A stretch of 64,000 nt of DNA. It comes from Sphingobacteriaceae bacterium (lineage in GTDB: Bacteria > Bacteroidota > Bacteroidia > B-17B0 > Aurantibacillaceae). Below, one piece after another: positions 16,576-25,255 of this stretch (position 1 is its first letter; each line of letters starts with the position of its first letter). The position numbers were made by a program, and so were the translations under genes. The DNA lies in the NCBI GenBank assembly GCA_016705695.1, contig JADJLA010000004.1:186001-250000 (forward strand), written 5' to 3'. The notes beneath the pieces were generated by a model. The model saw nothing but the letters and a program-made list of their open reading frames with translations, did not search any database and was not told the origin of the DNA.

Positions 16576-17823
16576 GTGAACAAAACAAAACTCTGGGAAA
16601 AAGAAAAAAAGACCGATAGTATCATCGAAAGATTTACCATTGGCAATGATCAAAGCTTGGATATGCTTATTGCGCCCTTTGATGTGATCGCCTCCAAAGC
16701 CCATGCAAAAATGCTAAGCAAAGTTGGCTTGATCTCTAACGTGGAATGCGAACAACTGTTGCAAGGCCTGAACGAGATTGAATCACTTCTTTCTCAAGGA
16801 AAATTTAAAATAGAAGAAGGTGTAGAAGACATTCACTCTCAAATTGAATTTTATCTTACCAAAAAATATGGCGAAACCGGGAAAAAGATCCACACAGCCA
16901 GATCAAGGAACGATCAGGTTTTAACTGCCATTAAATTATATTTAAAGCACGAGTTACAAATAGTAGATCAAAAAACAAAAGAACTTATTCAGTTATTTTA
17001 TCAATTAAGCGCTAAACACAAAGGTATTCTACTTCCCGGCTATACGCACTTTCAAATTGCTATGCCCTCTTCGTTCGATATATGGTTAAGCGCTTATGCC
17101 GAAAGTTTGGGGGATGATATTGAATTACTAAACGCAGCGTATAAAATTTGTGATAAAAACCCATTAGGTAGTGGCGCAGGTTATGGCAGTTCCTTTCCCA
17201 TCGATAGAGAGTTCACCACCAAAGAAATGGGCTTTGCCACTTTGAACAAAAGCTCAGTGTACGCGCAAATGACAAGGGGCAAATCAGAAAAAGTGGCTGC
17301 TATTGCACTTTCATCTATTGCTCATACTATTTCAAAATTTTCTTATGATGTGTGTTTGTATTTATGTCAGAACTTCGGGTTCATTTCCTTTCCCGAAAAT
17401 TTAACTACAGGAAGCAGCATTATGCCCCATAAAAAGAATCCGGATGTATTTGAATTATTAAGAGCAAAGTGCAATGTATTGCAAGGTTTACCAAACCAAC
17501 TTACACTTCTAACAAATAACTTACCAAGCGGATATCATAGAGATATGCAACTTACAAAAGAATTGATCTTTCCGGCATTTAGTACATTAAAAGAATGTTT
17601 GGATGTTTTAATTCACACACTTCCTCAATTAGAAGTGAATCAAAATTGCATGAATGATGAAAAATACGATTATTGCTTTAGCGTTGAAGAAGTAAATAAA
17701 CTGGTGCTAAGTGGAATTTCGTTTAGAGATGCTTACCAAATTATTGCCGGCAAAATAAAAAGTAATGAGTTTATGCCTGAACGAACTATTGACCATTCGC
17801 ACACCGGGAGTATAGGGAATTAA
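16576..17823 (+). CDS. argH: Argininosuccinate lyase
   Basis: 415 residues from GTG 16576; no ATG fits the conserved N-terminus KLWEKEKKTDSIIERFTIGND. Fumarase/aspartase superfamily signature TTGSSIMPHKKNPD (catalytic Ser loop), plus HTARSRNDQVLTA and GYTHFQIAMPSSF. It splits argininosuccinate to arginine and fumarate. It is somewhat shorter than the usual 440-460 residues because the C-terminus stops soon after SHTGSIGN, which is conserved. It is the last gene of the arg operon, separated from argE by a 121-bp gap with an inverted repeat. Confidence 0.94.
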   Translation: MNKTKLWEKEKKTDSIIERFTIGNDQSLDMLIAPFDVIASKAHAKMLSKVGLISNVECEQLLQGLNEIESLLSQGKFKIEEGVEDIHSQIEFYLTKKYGETGKKIHTARSRNDQVLTAIKLYLKHELQIVDQKTKELIQLFYQLSAKHKGILLPGYTHFQIAMPSSFDIWLSAYAESLGDDIELLNAAYKICDKNPLGSGAGYGSSFPIDREFTTKEMGFATLNKSSVYAQMTRGKSEKVAAIALSSIAHTISKFSYDVCLYLCQNFGFISFPENLTTGSSIMPHKKNPDVFELLRAKCNVLQGLPNQLTLLTNNLPSGYHRDMQLTKELIFPAFSTLKECLDVLIHTLPQLEVNQNCMNDEKYDYCFSVEEVNKLVLSGISFRDAYQIIAGKIKSNEFMPERTIDHSHTGSIGN

Positions 17824-18129
17824 TTATTTTCCCTCTTCAATTAACGTAACAATACCCGCCGTATTGATATTAAGCGTGTACTTATGTTTTCCACTGGGAA
17901 CATTTATAGAACCGGGAACATCTCCTGTAATTTCTGATTCACCTTTTGGAATATCTTTATACTCTGTTGTTTTTACCGAAGGCACAGTACCAAAATCAGC
18001 GGGACCAACTTTTACTGCCAGAGGCGTTGCATAATTATTTTTAATGCGAATCTGCCTTCTGTGCTTAAAACAACTTGAAGAGATTAGAACAAAACTAAAG
18101 CAAAGTAAAATTATCTTTTTTAAATTCAT
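17824..18129 (-). CDS. Small putative lipoprotein, unknown function
   Basis: 101 residues. A signal segment with a lipobox-like end (CFSFVLISSSC) is followed by a short basic stretch (FKHRRQIRIKNN) and a beta-rich domain (TPLAVKVGPADFGTVPS, then KHKYTLNINTAGIV). It converges with argH, the stops lying back to back at 17823/17824 with no room for a terminator outside the coding sequence. I do not recognise a family. Confidence 0.65.
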   Translation of the reverse strand: MNLKKIILLCFSFVLISSSCFKHRRQIRIKNNYATPLAVKVGPADFGTVPSVKTTEYKDIPKGESEITGDVPGSINVPSGKHKYTLNINTAGIVTLIEEGK

Positions 18130-18234
18130 GATAGTTAAAGGTAGTGAAAATTTCCTTAAGGTGCTTTTTTACCTGAGTTCTACCCTCCTTAACAAGGGAG
18201 CCGCATTTGTAGAGCTAACGACGGAGGAGGAAAG

Positions 18235-18864
18235 TTAAACACTCAGATAAACAACCATCTTCGTATCAAAAAACTCTTCGGTAAAGTATTTTTTAAGATC
18301 GTAAAAATCACATTTTTTATAAAAGGGCCCAAACTCTTGTTTTAAGTCGCCACCTTTTAAATATAAAATACCATTAGAAAGAACATTCTTTTGTTCTTTG
18401 GCAAATTTGCCTTTTACCCAATTGTAAAACGTAGGAAATTCGGTTACTGCCCTGCTCACCACAAAATCATATTTGCCATCAACCTTTTCGGCGCGCTCGT
18501 GTTGAGATGTTACGTTGGTTAGTTTTAAAGCGGCGGCAACTTCATTTACTACTTTTATTTTTTTACCAATACTATCTACCAAATGAAAGTGCGTTTGCGG
18601 AAACATAATGGCCAATGGAATTCCCGGAAAGCCCCCACCTGTGCCTACATCCAAAATTTTTGTGTCTGGTGCAAATTGCAATACTTTGGCAATTCCTAAC
18701 GAATGCAAAACATGGCGCTCGTAAAAATTATCCATGTCTTTACGCGAAATAACATTTATCTGCTCGTTCCAAAATGTGTAGAGCTCTTTTAATTGGGCAA
18801 ATTGTTCTACTTGCAGTTTGCTTAGATCAGGAAAATATTTTTGTATGAGTTCTATAGTGTTCAT
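18235..18864 (-). CDS. rsmG: 16S rRNA (guanine527-N7)-methyltransferase
   Basis: About 209 residues from ATG 18864 (MNTIELIQKYFP). A longer in-frame extension to 18933 reads into a repeat element and is unlikely. GidB/RsmG features: NVISRKDMDNFYERHVLHSLGI, the SAM motif ILDVGTGGGFPGIPLAI, and FVVSRAVTEFPTF. It methylates G527 in the 530 loop of 16S rRNA. The family assignment is secure. Confidence 0.94.
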   Translation of the reverse strand: MNTIELIQKYFPDLSKLQVEQFAQLKELYTFWNEQINVISRKDMDNFYERHVLHSLGIAKVLQFAPDTKILDVGTGGGFPGIPLAIMFPQTHFHLVDSIGKKIKVVNEVAAALKLTNVTSQHERAEKVDGKYDFVVSRAVTEFPTFYNWVKGKFAKEQKNVLSNGILYLKGGDLKQEFGPFYKKCDFYDLKKYFTEEFFDTKMVVYLSV

Positions 18865-18900
18865 TAAGGGAGGTGCAATAGGATAATGCTGCGTGAGCGA

Positions 18901-19088
18901 TTGTAGCGAAAAGCCCTGTTTAGGACTTTGCAAAATGTTTGTTGGGCGAGGAAGCGACCGAAGGAAGCTACCGCAGCACTACAAACATTGCAAAGTACAA
19001 ACAGGCTTGTAGCGAAAAGCGCGACCCCTACAAGCAAAATGCTTCCATTTAATTTCAATGCATTTTGCTTCGTAGGGGGCACGCCCAA
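18901..19088. repeat. Complex structured repeat block between rsmG and a sigma factor
   Basis: The 14-mer TTGTAGCGAAAAGC occurs twice (18901-18914 and 19007-19020). CCCCTACAAGCAAAATGC (19025-19042) is nearly the exact inverse of 19060-19078. ACTTTGCAAAATGTTTGT (18925-18942) is inverted relative to 18980-18996. TTGGGCG (18942-18948) pairs with CGCCCAA (19082-19088) to enclose the block. No gene fits here. It looks like nested REP-like elements. Confidence 0.6.
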
Positions 19089-19092
19089 TAAA

Positions 19093-19716
19093 TTATTTCT
19101 TATTGTGTTCAGAATTCTTTATTAGTTCAAATAAAAAATCTCTTGCTCTAAATAATTGAGCTTTGATGGTTCCTATGGGTAAATTCAATTTTTCAGAGAT
19201 CTCTTCGTGGCTCAATTCCTGAAAATAAAATAACTCTACCAACTCTTTATACTTTGGTTTTAATTTATCAATTACCGCGCGCACCATTTCTACCTTTTGT
19301 TTTTTAATATAGAATTCCTCAGGATTTAAATGCGTACTTCTTACCAAATTACTGGCATCATAATCAGAATTTTCATTCCGAGTATCCATGCTAATAGTGT
19401 TGTTCAGTTTTTTCTTGCGTAAAAAATCAATGGCATTATTACTGGCTATTTTAAACAACCAAGTACTAAACGCATAATTTGGAGTGTATTGATCTAACTT
19501 TTTAAAGGCGCGACCAAATGCTTCAATGGTTAAGTCGTCGGCATCGTCCTTATTGTTAACCATTTTGAGCATCATAAAATAAACACTCTCGCGGTATCGC
19601 TGTAAAAGTTCTGCGTAAGCCTTCTGATCTCCTTTTGATAAGGCAAGTTGAACCAACTTAAAGTCGTAAACCCCTTTTGTGGTTAAATTATTTAGATTAT
19701 CGTTTAGTTCGTCCAC
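19093..19716 (-). CDS. ECF-type RNA polymerase sigma factor
   Basis: 207 residues. Sigma region 2: FMMLKMVNNKDDADDLTIEAFGRAFKKL followed by NYAFSTWLFKIASNNAIDFLR. Region 4: LKPKYKELVELFYFQELSHEEISEKLNLPIGTIKAQLFRARDFL, with a clear helix-turn-helix. The short linker between them is poorly conserved (residues about 105-135). It overlaps the glycosyltransferase gene upstream by 13 nt, so the two are probably co-transcribed. No anti-sigma gene is adjacent. Confidence 0.9.
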   Translation of the reverse strand: MDELNDNLNNLTTKGVYDFKLVQLALSKGDQKAYAELLQRYRESVYFMMLKMVNNKDDADDLTIEAFGRAFKKLDQYTPNYAFSTWLFKIASNNAIDFLRKKKLNNTISMDTRNENSDYDASNLVRSTHLNPEEFYIKKQKVEMVRAVIDKLKPKYKELVELFYFQELSHEEISEKLNLPIGTIKAQLFRARDFLFELIKNSEHNKK

Positions 19717-20846
19717 GTATTAGGCTTATAAAATGCTTTTGCCAAGTGAAAGATAGGATAAATGAACAAAAGAAACAACTCGTAAATGAAGCTCATAGCC
19801 CATAAATCGGGCTCATTTAGCTTAATGGCGGCTTTTCTTATGACCAACCACTGGAAGATCACCTTTAAAAGTAAAAGTCCGGCCGCTAAAATTGCCGTAT
19901 TGATTGAGAAGAATAATGGCAATAAACTCAACCAAAAAAGGTACTGCGAAAAGTAATTAAAGCCAATTTTGGTCTTGGTGCTTGAGCTGTAAAACGGCGA
20001 TGTAGTAAGGTGCCTGGCCTTTTGGAGCTTCCAGCCCCTAAAATCTGTTTTTGCTTTTGAATAGGTAAAAGCCGTTTGTTGAATACAGGCATTTACGTTG
20101 GTTTCGTTAGCTACTTGATTCACAAAAAGATCATCATCGCCCGAGTTTATATGGTAATGACTTGAGAATCCTTTATTTCTGTAAAATAGATCCTTTTTAT
20201 AACCCAAATTACGGCCCACACCCATATAAGCCTTGCCTTTTAAGGCACTCGAGAGGTATTGAACAGCTATCATAAAGGTGTCGAAACGGATGAGTTTATT
20301 CAAAAAAGTGTCTTGCTTTTCGTAAGCGCCGTATCCCAAAACAACTTCGCGTTCTTTATTAAAGCCTCGTGCCATTTCTTTAAGCCATTGATCGCTGCTT
20401 GGATAGCAATCAGCATCCATAAATACCATGTTCTCGTATTGAGCGGCTTTTATTCCTACTAACACCGCAAATTTTTTGCCGTGTTTGTAATAACCGTCCT
20501 CTTTAATAGTTACTTTTTTAAGATTGGGGAAGATCTGCGTGAACTCATCGATCACATTTTCGGTATTATCATAGCTGCAATCATTAACTACGATCACTTC
20601 GAAGTTTGGATAATCTTGCTGCAATACTTTTGGTAAGAATTCGGTAAGGTTCTCATCTTCATTTTTTGCACAAATGATAACACTCACTGGCTCCAAATTT
20701 GAATTTGTTGCAAGGTGCGAGCTCTTAAAAAAAGCAAGGGTCCAGTAATTTAAAATATAGTTGAGAATGATCAAAACAAAACCAATTAAGGCAATGAGCG
20801 ATGCAACCTGCAACCAGGGTTCTGTTATTAACTCTGAAATAAGCAT
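19704..20846 (-). CDS. Membrane-associated family 2 glycosyltransferase
   Basis: 380 residues. N-terminal membrane helix (VASLIALIGFVLIILNYIL), then a GT2 domain: PVSVIICAKNEDENLTEFL, VIVVNDCSYDNTENV, and the DxD-like FMDADCYPSSDQWL. The C-terminal third has two or three more membrane helices (YFSQYLFWLSLLPLFFSIN; AILAAGLLLLKVIFQWLV). It uses a nucleotide-sugar to extend a glycan at the inner membrane, but donor and acceptor are unknown. It overlaps the ECF sigma gene. Confidence 0.87.
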   Translation of the reverse strand: MLISELITEPWLQVASLIALIGFVLIILNYILNYWTLAFFKSSHLATNSNLEPVSVIICAKNEDENLTEFLPKVLQQDYPNFEVIVVNDCSYDNTENVIDEFTQIFPNLKKVTIKEDGYYKHGKKFAVLVGIKAAQYENMVFMDADCYPSSDQWLKEMARGFNKEREVVLGYGAYEKQDTFLNKLIRFDTFMIAVQYLSSALKGKAYMGVGRNLGYKKDLFYRNKGFSSHYHINSGDDDLFVNQVANETNVNACIQQTAFTYSKAKTDFRGWKLQKARHLTTSPFYSSSTKTKIGFNYFSQYLFWLSLLPLFFSINTAILAAGLLLLKVIFQWLVIRKAAIKLNEPDLWAMSFIYELFLLFIYPIFHLAKAFYKPNTWTN

Positions 20847-20919
20847 AATTTACAAAGTTAGAGAGAGCGCTCCCTGCAATTAAGGTTATATTTGCTTTTA
20901 TTAAACAAAGTAATTAACA

Positions 20920-21579
20920 ATGCACCATTTCACTAGAGCCGTTATTTTTGACATGGATGGCGTGATCATTGACAGCGAACCTTTGTGGCGTCGCGCCATG
21001 ATGAAAGGATTTGCCGATTTTGGAGTGAAGTTTAGCGAAGACGATTGCCGAAAAACAACAGGCATGAGGCTTAATGAGGTGATTCATTACTGGGCTAAAT
21101 TGTTTCCTGAGAAATTAACTGATGAGAACGCGGTAAATGTTGGAATTATTAACTCGTTGATAGAACTCATCAATGCCGAAGGAAAAGAAATGCCGGGTTT
21201 AAGAGATGTACTTGAAATTTTAAAGAGCCATCATTTAAAAGTAGGGCTTTGCACCTCCTCCGATCATATTTTGATAGATGCGGTTTTAAAAAAATTAAAG
21301 ATCGAACCCTTTTTTGATGTGATAACTTCTGCACAGTATTTAAAATACGGCAAGCCACATCCTGAAGTATATTTAGTGTGCGCCGAAAAATTAGATGTTC
21401 ATCCAATGGATTGTTTGGTAATTGAAGATTCTTTTAATGGAATACTCGCTGCAAAAGCTGCGCAAATGCATGTATTAGCGTATCCAGATCATGAACACAT
21501 AAACAATGTTAAATTCAATGTGGCTGATGGAATTATTAAGCATTTAAACGAGGTAAAAAATTTTATAATCATCAACTAA
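20920..21579 (+). CDS. HAD-superfamily sugar-phosphatase-like hydrolase
   Basis: 219 residues. The HAD motifs are in order: VIFDMDGVIIDSEPLW (motif I with the nucleophile and acid/base Asp), GLCTSSDHIL (motif II Ser), the conserved Lys in YGKPHPEVYL (motif III), and CLVIEDSFNGILAA (motif IV Asp pair). It has an alpha-helical cap after motif I. The type resembles 2-deoxyglucose-6-phosphatase and beta-phosphoglucomutase relatives; the substrate is not determined. A TATATTTG at 20887-20894 may be its -7 promoter element. Confidence 0.88.
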   Translation: MHHFTRAVIFDMDGVIIDSEPLWRRAMMKGFADFGVKFSEDDCRKTTGMRLNEVIHYWAKLFPEKLTDENAVNVGIINSLIELINAEGKEMPGLRDVLEILKSHHLKVGLCTSSDHILIDAVLKKLKIEPFFDVITSAQYLKYGKPHPEVYLVCAEKLDVHPMDCLVIEDSFNGILAAKAAQMHVLAYPDHEHINNVKFNVADGIIKHLNEVKNFIIIN

Positions 21580-21602
21580 CACTTAAATTTACCTTTCTCT
21601 TA

Positions 21603-22712
21603 GTGAAATTTACATTACAACATAACGACCCCAATTCAAAAGCCCGCGCGGGTTTAATAGAAACCGATCATGGCCCCATTGAAACGCCCATTTTTATGCC
21701 GGTGGGAACTGCAGGAACTGTAAAAGCAGTAAAGCAAACCGAATTAGAAACAGATATTAAAGCGCAAATTATTTTAGGAAATACCTACCATTTGTATTTG
21801 CGTCCGGGTTTAGACACATTGCAAAAAGCCGGAGGCTTACATAAATTTAATTCATGGAATAAACCCTTATTGACGGATAGCGGAGGATATCAAATTTTTT
21901 CGCTAACAGAGCAACGTAAATTAAACGAAGAAGGTGCCACGTTTAAAAGTCATATCGACGGAAGTAAACACATGTTCACGCCCGAAAATGTAATGGATAC
22001 ACAGCGAATTATTGGCGCGGATATTATTATGGCATTTGACGAATGTACGCCCTACCCTTGCGAATACAAATACGCAAAAGATTCGATGGGCATGACGCAT
22101 CGTTGGTTAGACAGATGTATTAAACGTTTTAATGAAACCAAACCATTGTATGATTACGAACAAGTTCTGTTTCCAATTGTACAAGGAAGTGTGTATAAAG
22201 ATCTTCGTAAACAATCGACAGAATATATTGCTTCCAAAAATTGCTTTGGAAATGCCATTGGCGGTTTAAGCGTGGGCGAGCCAGCTGAAGATATGTATGA
22301 AATGACAGATCTTGTTTGTCAAGTTCTCCCAACCGAAAAACCGCGTTATTTAATGGGCGTTGGGACCCCTGCCAATATTTTAGAATGTATTGCCTTGGGA
22401 ATTGATATGTTTGATTGCGTAATGCCAACTCGCAACGCTCGTCATGGCTTGTTATTTACAAAAAACGGACTCATGAACATGCGTAACGAAAAATGGAAGA
22501 ACGATTTTTCGGTAATAGAAGAAGATGGCGCCAGCGAAGTTGATACACGCTATTCAAAAGCGTATTTACGCCATTTATTAGTTTGCGGAGAACAATTGGC
22601 CGCGCAAATTGCAAGCTGTCATAATTTGGCATTTTATTTATGGTTGGTTAAAGAGGCTCGCCAGCAGATCATAAAAGGAACTTTTGCCGAATGGAAAAAG
22701 AAATGGTTGTAA
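21603..22712 (+). CDS. tgt: tRNA-guanine transglycosylase
   Basis: 369 residues from GTG 21603. It exchanges guanine 34 of GUN-anticodon tRNAs for a queuosine precursor. Catalytic landmarks: LTDSGGYQIFSL (nucleophile/base-binding Asp), FDECTPYPCEY, QGSVYKDLRKQ and DCVMPTRNARHG. The classical CxCxxC zinc motif that should sit before KAYLRHL is absent (ASEVDTRYSKAYLRHL). I believe other Bacteroidota enzymes share this, but I cannot check it here. It is followed by an LptF/G permease gene 20 nt later. Confidence 0.93.
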   Translation: MKFTLQHNDPNSKARAGLIETDHGPIETPIFMPVGTAGTVKAVKQTELETDIKAQIILGNTYHLYLRPGLDTLQKAGGLHKFNSWNKPLLTDSGGYQIFSLTEQRKLNEEGATFKSHIDGSKHMFTPENVMDTQRIIGADIIMAFDECTPYPCEYKYAKDSMGMTHRWLDRCIKRFNETKPLYDYEQVLFPIVQGSVYKDLRKQSTEYIASKNCFGNAIGGLSVGEPAEDMYEMTDLVCQVLPTEKPRYLMGVGTPANILECIALGIDMFDCVMPTRNARHGLLFTKNGLMNMRNEKWKNDFSVIEEDGASEVDTRYSKAYLRHLLVCGEQLAAQIASCHNLAFYLWLVKEARQQIIKGTFAEWKKKWL

Positions 22713-22732
22713 AGGTAGCGCAACGTTTATAA

Positions 22733-23851
22733 ATGCTAACGATATTAGATAAATACATTTTAAAAAAGTTCTTCAAAACTTTTATTGTATCAATTACCTT
22801 GATACTCCTCATTTTTATTGTATTTGATATCAAAGAAAAAATTCCAACGTATACGCAAGGTAATATTCCAATTAGCGAGATCATTACCAATTATTATTTG
22901 ATGTTCATTCCGTATTACGCTAATTTGTTCAGTCCGCTTTTTACATTCATCGCTGTTATATTTTTTACAGCTAAGATGGCGCAGCAAACCGAATTTGTTG
23001 CCATTTTAAGTGCGGGCGCCAGTTTTGGAAGAATCATGAGGCCGTATTTGATTGGTTCGGGATTGATCGCTTTGGTTTCAATTACCGCTAATCATTTCTT
23101 TTTACCCAAATTTACAAAAGTAAAGATCGCTTTTGAAGATAAATGGATCAATAATAATTACGTGAATGATGAGAATAATATTCACAAAAAAATTGGTCCG
23201 AACCAAATTTTGTATATGCGTGATTATGATAACCGAATAAATACGGCCACAAAAATTAGTATCGAAAAGATCGTGAATAACAAACAAACCGATTTTTTGG
23301 AAGCGGAAAGCATGGTATGGGATAGTTTGAATAAAGAATGGACCTTGCTAATTGTTACCGAACGTAAACTAATTTTACAAGACCGATTAGATACCTTAAA
23401 GAATCAAAAGCCGCTTTATAGTCAAACTGTAAAAAATTATCCCAGCAAAAAATTAAAAATAGAATTTACACCCGCCGATATGTGGCGCTACGAAAGTAAA
23501 GTAGAAGTAATGCCCTATTTTGAACTAAAAGAATATATAGCCCGCGAAACATTGCGCGGCTCAGACATGATCCCATTTTTTGAAGTGGAAAATTACAGGC
23601 GTACCTCCTTCCCTATTGCCACTATTATTTTAACGGTGATGGGCGTTTCCATTTCTTCACGCAAAATTAGAGGTGGTGTTGGCTTGCAAATGGCGCTGGG
23701 CTTGCTATTGAGCTGTATTTACATCATGCTGATGTACGTTTTTACAACACTTGCTACAACCAGTGTTGCGCCTCCATTTATTGCAGTTTGGACGCCTAAT
23801 TTTATATTTACTTTCGTAGCTTTGTATTTCTATTCAAAAGCACAACGTTAA
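22733..23851 (+). CDS. LptF/LptG family permease (YjgP/YjgQ)
   Basis: 372 residues. Six membrane helices: three near the N-terminus (FFKTFIVSITLILLIFIVFD; NYYLMFIPYYANLFSPLFTF; PYLIGSGLIALVSITANHF) and three at the end (PIATIILTVMGVSIS; LGLLLSCIYIMLMYVFTTL; VWTPNFIFTFVALYFY), with a large periplasmic domain between. It belongs to the lipopolysaccharide exporter of the LptB2FG type. Bacteroidota often carry a single F/G-like gene per locus, so I do not choose between lptF and lptG. Stop and next start are adjacent (23851/23852), so it is co-transcribed with dihydroorotase. Confidence 0.88.
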   Translation: MLTILDKYILKKFFKTFIVSITLILLIFIVFDIKEKIPTYTQGNIPISEIITNYYLMFIPYYANLFSPLFTFIAVIFFTAKMAQQTEFVAILSAGASFGRIMRPYLIGSGLIALVSITANHFFLPKFTKVKIAFEDKWINNNYVNDENNIHKKIGPNQILYMRDYDNRINTATKISIEKIVNNKQTDFLEAESMVWDSLNKEWTLLIVTERKLILQDRLDTLKNQKPLYSQTVKNYPSKKLKIEFTPADMWRYESKVEVMPYFELKEYIARETLRGSDMIPFFEVENYRRTSFPIATIILTVMGVSISSRKIRGGVGLQMALGLLLSCIYIMLMYVFTTLATTSVAPPFIAVWTPNFIFTFVALYFYSKAQR

Positions 23852-25192
23852 ATGAAATACTTAATTAAAAATATAAGCATTGTAAACGAAGGCGAGATCT
23901 TTACAAATGATGTATTGATCGACGGCGAGATCATCTCAAAAATTGATCGCACAATTGATAATGATTCAAATGCTACCGAAGTAAATGGCGAAGGTTTAGT
24001 TTTAATGCCGGGCGCTATTGATGATCAAGTACATTTTAGAGAGCCGGGATTAACGCATAAAGGAGAAATTTATACCGAAGCAAAGGCGGCTGTGGCCGGT
24101 GGTGTTACCAGTTATATGGAACAGCCAAACACCAATCCTCCTGCAATTACGGTTGAAGAATTAGAAAAAAAATATGCAAGAGCTTCACAATGTTCGTTAG
24201 CAAACTATTCGTTCTTGATGGGTACTACTAATAGTAATTACGATGAATTACAAAAGGTAGATTATTCGAAAGTAGCAGGCGTAAAAATATTTATGGGCTC
24301 CTCTACCGGAAATATGTTGGTAGACGATAAAAAGGCCTTGGAAAATGTATTTACCAACGTTAACGCCATTATAGTTACCCATTGCGAAGATGATCCAATG
24401 ATCAAGGAGCGACAAAAGCAATTGATAGAAGAATATGGCGAAGATCTTCCTGCTTACTTCCATCCTATCATTAGAAGTGAAGAAGCTTGTTTTAAGTCAT
24501 CGTCGTTTGCAGTTGAATTGGCAAAAAAATGCAATACACGTCTACATGTGTTTCATGTATCAACAGCAAAGGAATTAAGTTTGTTCACCAATAAAATTCC
24601 TTTAAAACAAAAACGCATCACCTCTGAAGTGTGTATCCATCATCTTTGGTTCAGTGATGATGATTATAAAACCAAAGGCAATTTCATTAAATGGAATCCT
24701 TCGGTAAAAACAGCTTACGATCGTGCCAAATTATTTGAAGCCATGTTGGATGGAACAATTGATGTTGTAGCAACCGATCACGCGCCGCACACATTTGAGG
24801 AAAAAAGTCAATCGTATTTAAAAGCGCCAAGTGGTGGGCCACTTGTTCAACAAAGCATACAAGCCATGTTGGATTTTTATGATCAAAAGAAGATCAGCTT
24901 GCCAATGATCGTACAAAAGATGAGTCATAACGTGGCCGACCTGTTCAATATCGACAAACGCGGATATATTCGTGAAGGTTATTACGCCGATCTTGTGTTG
25001 GTTGATCTGAAAAAACCACAAACGGTTTCAAAAGAAAATATTTTGTACAAATGCGGATGGAGTCCTTTTGAAGGCCATACATTTAAAAGCAGCATTGCAA
25101 AAACATTTGTGAACGGACATTTGGTGTTTGACAATGGCAAATTTGATGAGAGTAAACTGGGTAAACGTTTGCTATTCAATCTCCCTAAATAA
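23852..25192 (+). CDS. pyrC: Dihydroorotase (amidohydrolase superfamily)
   Basis: 446 residues. It cyclises carbamoyl-aspartate to dihydroorotate in pyrimidine synthesis. Features: LMPGAIDDQVHFREPGL at the N-terminus, VKIFMGSSTGNM with the Lys expected to be carbamylated, THCEDD, HVFHVSTAKE and VVATDHAPHTFEEK. The usual metal motif HxH at the start is QxH here (DDQVH). I recall the same form in other Bacteroidota, so it is noted but not taken as inactivation. Allantoinase-like relatives exist, so pyrC is likely rather than proven. Confidence 0.85.
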   Translation: MKYLIKNISIVNEGEIFTNDVLIDGEIISKIDRTIDNDSNATEVNGEGLVLMPGAIDDQVHFREPGLTHKGEIYTEAKAAVAGGVTSYMEQPNTNPPAITVEELEKKYARASQCSLANYSFLMGTTNSNYDELQKVDYSKVAGVKIFMGSSTGNMLVDDKKALENVFTNVNAIIVTHCEDDPMIKERQKQLIEEYGEDLPAYFHPIIRSEEACFKSSSFAVELAKKCNTRLHVFHVSTAKELSLFTNKIPLKQKRITSEVCIHHLWFSDDDYKTKGNFIKWNPSVKTAYDRAKLFEAMLDGTIDVVATDHAPHTFEEKSQSYLKAPSGGPLVQQSIQAMLDFYDQKKISLPMIVQKMSHNVADLFNIDKRGYIREGYYADLVLVDLKKPQTVSKENILYKCGWSPFEGHTFKSSIAKTFVNGHLVFDNGKFDESKLGKRLLFNLPK

Positions 25193-25255
25193 AGATCTGA
25201 ACTGAAAGTTGAACTTGGTACTTTTTAATATCCTTAAACTAAAAAACCTTAACCA

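Noticed and set aside
18865..18933. N-terminal extension of rsmG
   Set aside because: Lies in a repeat block; the conserved protein starts at MNTIEL (18864).
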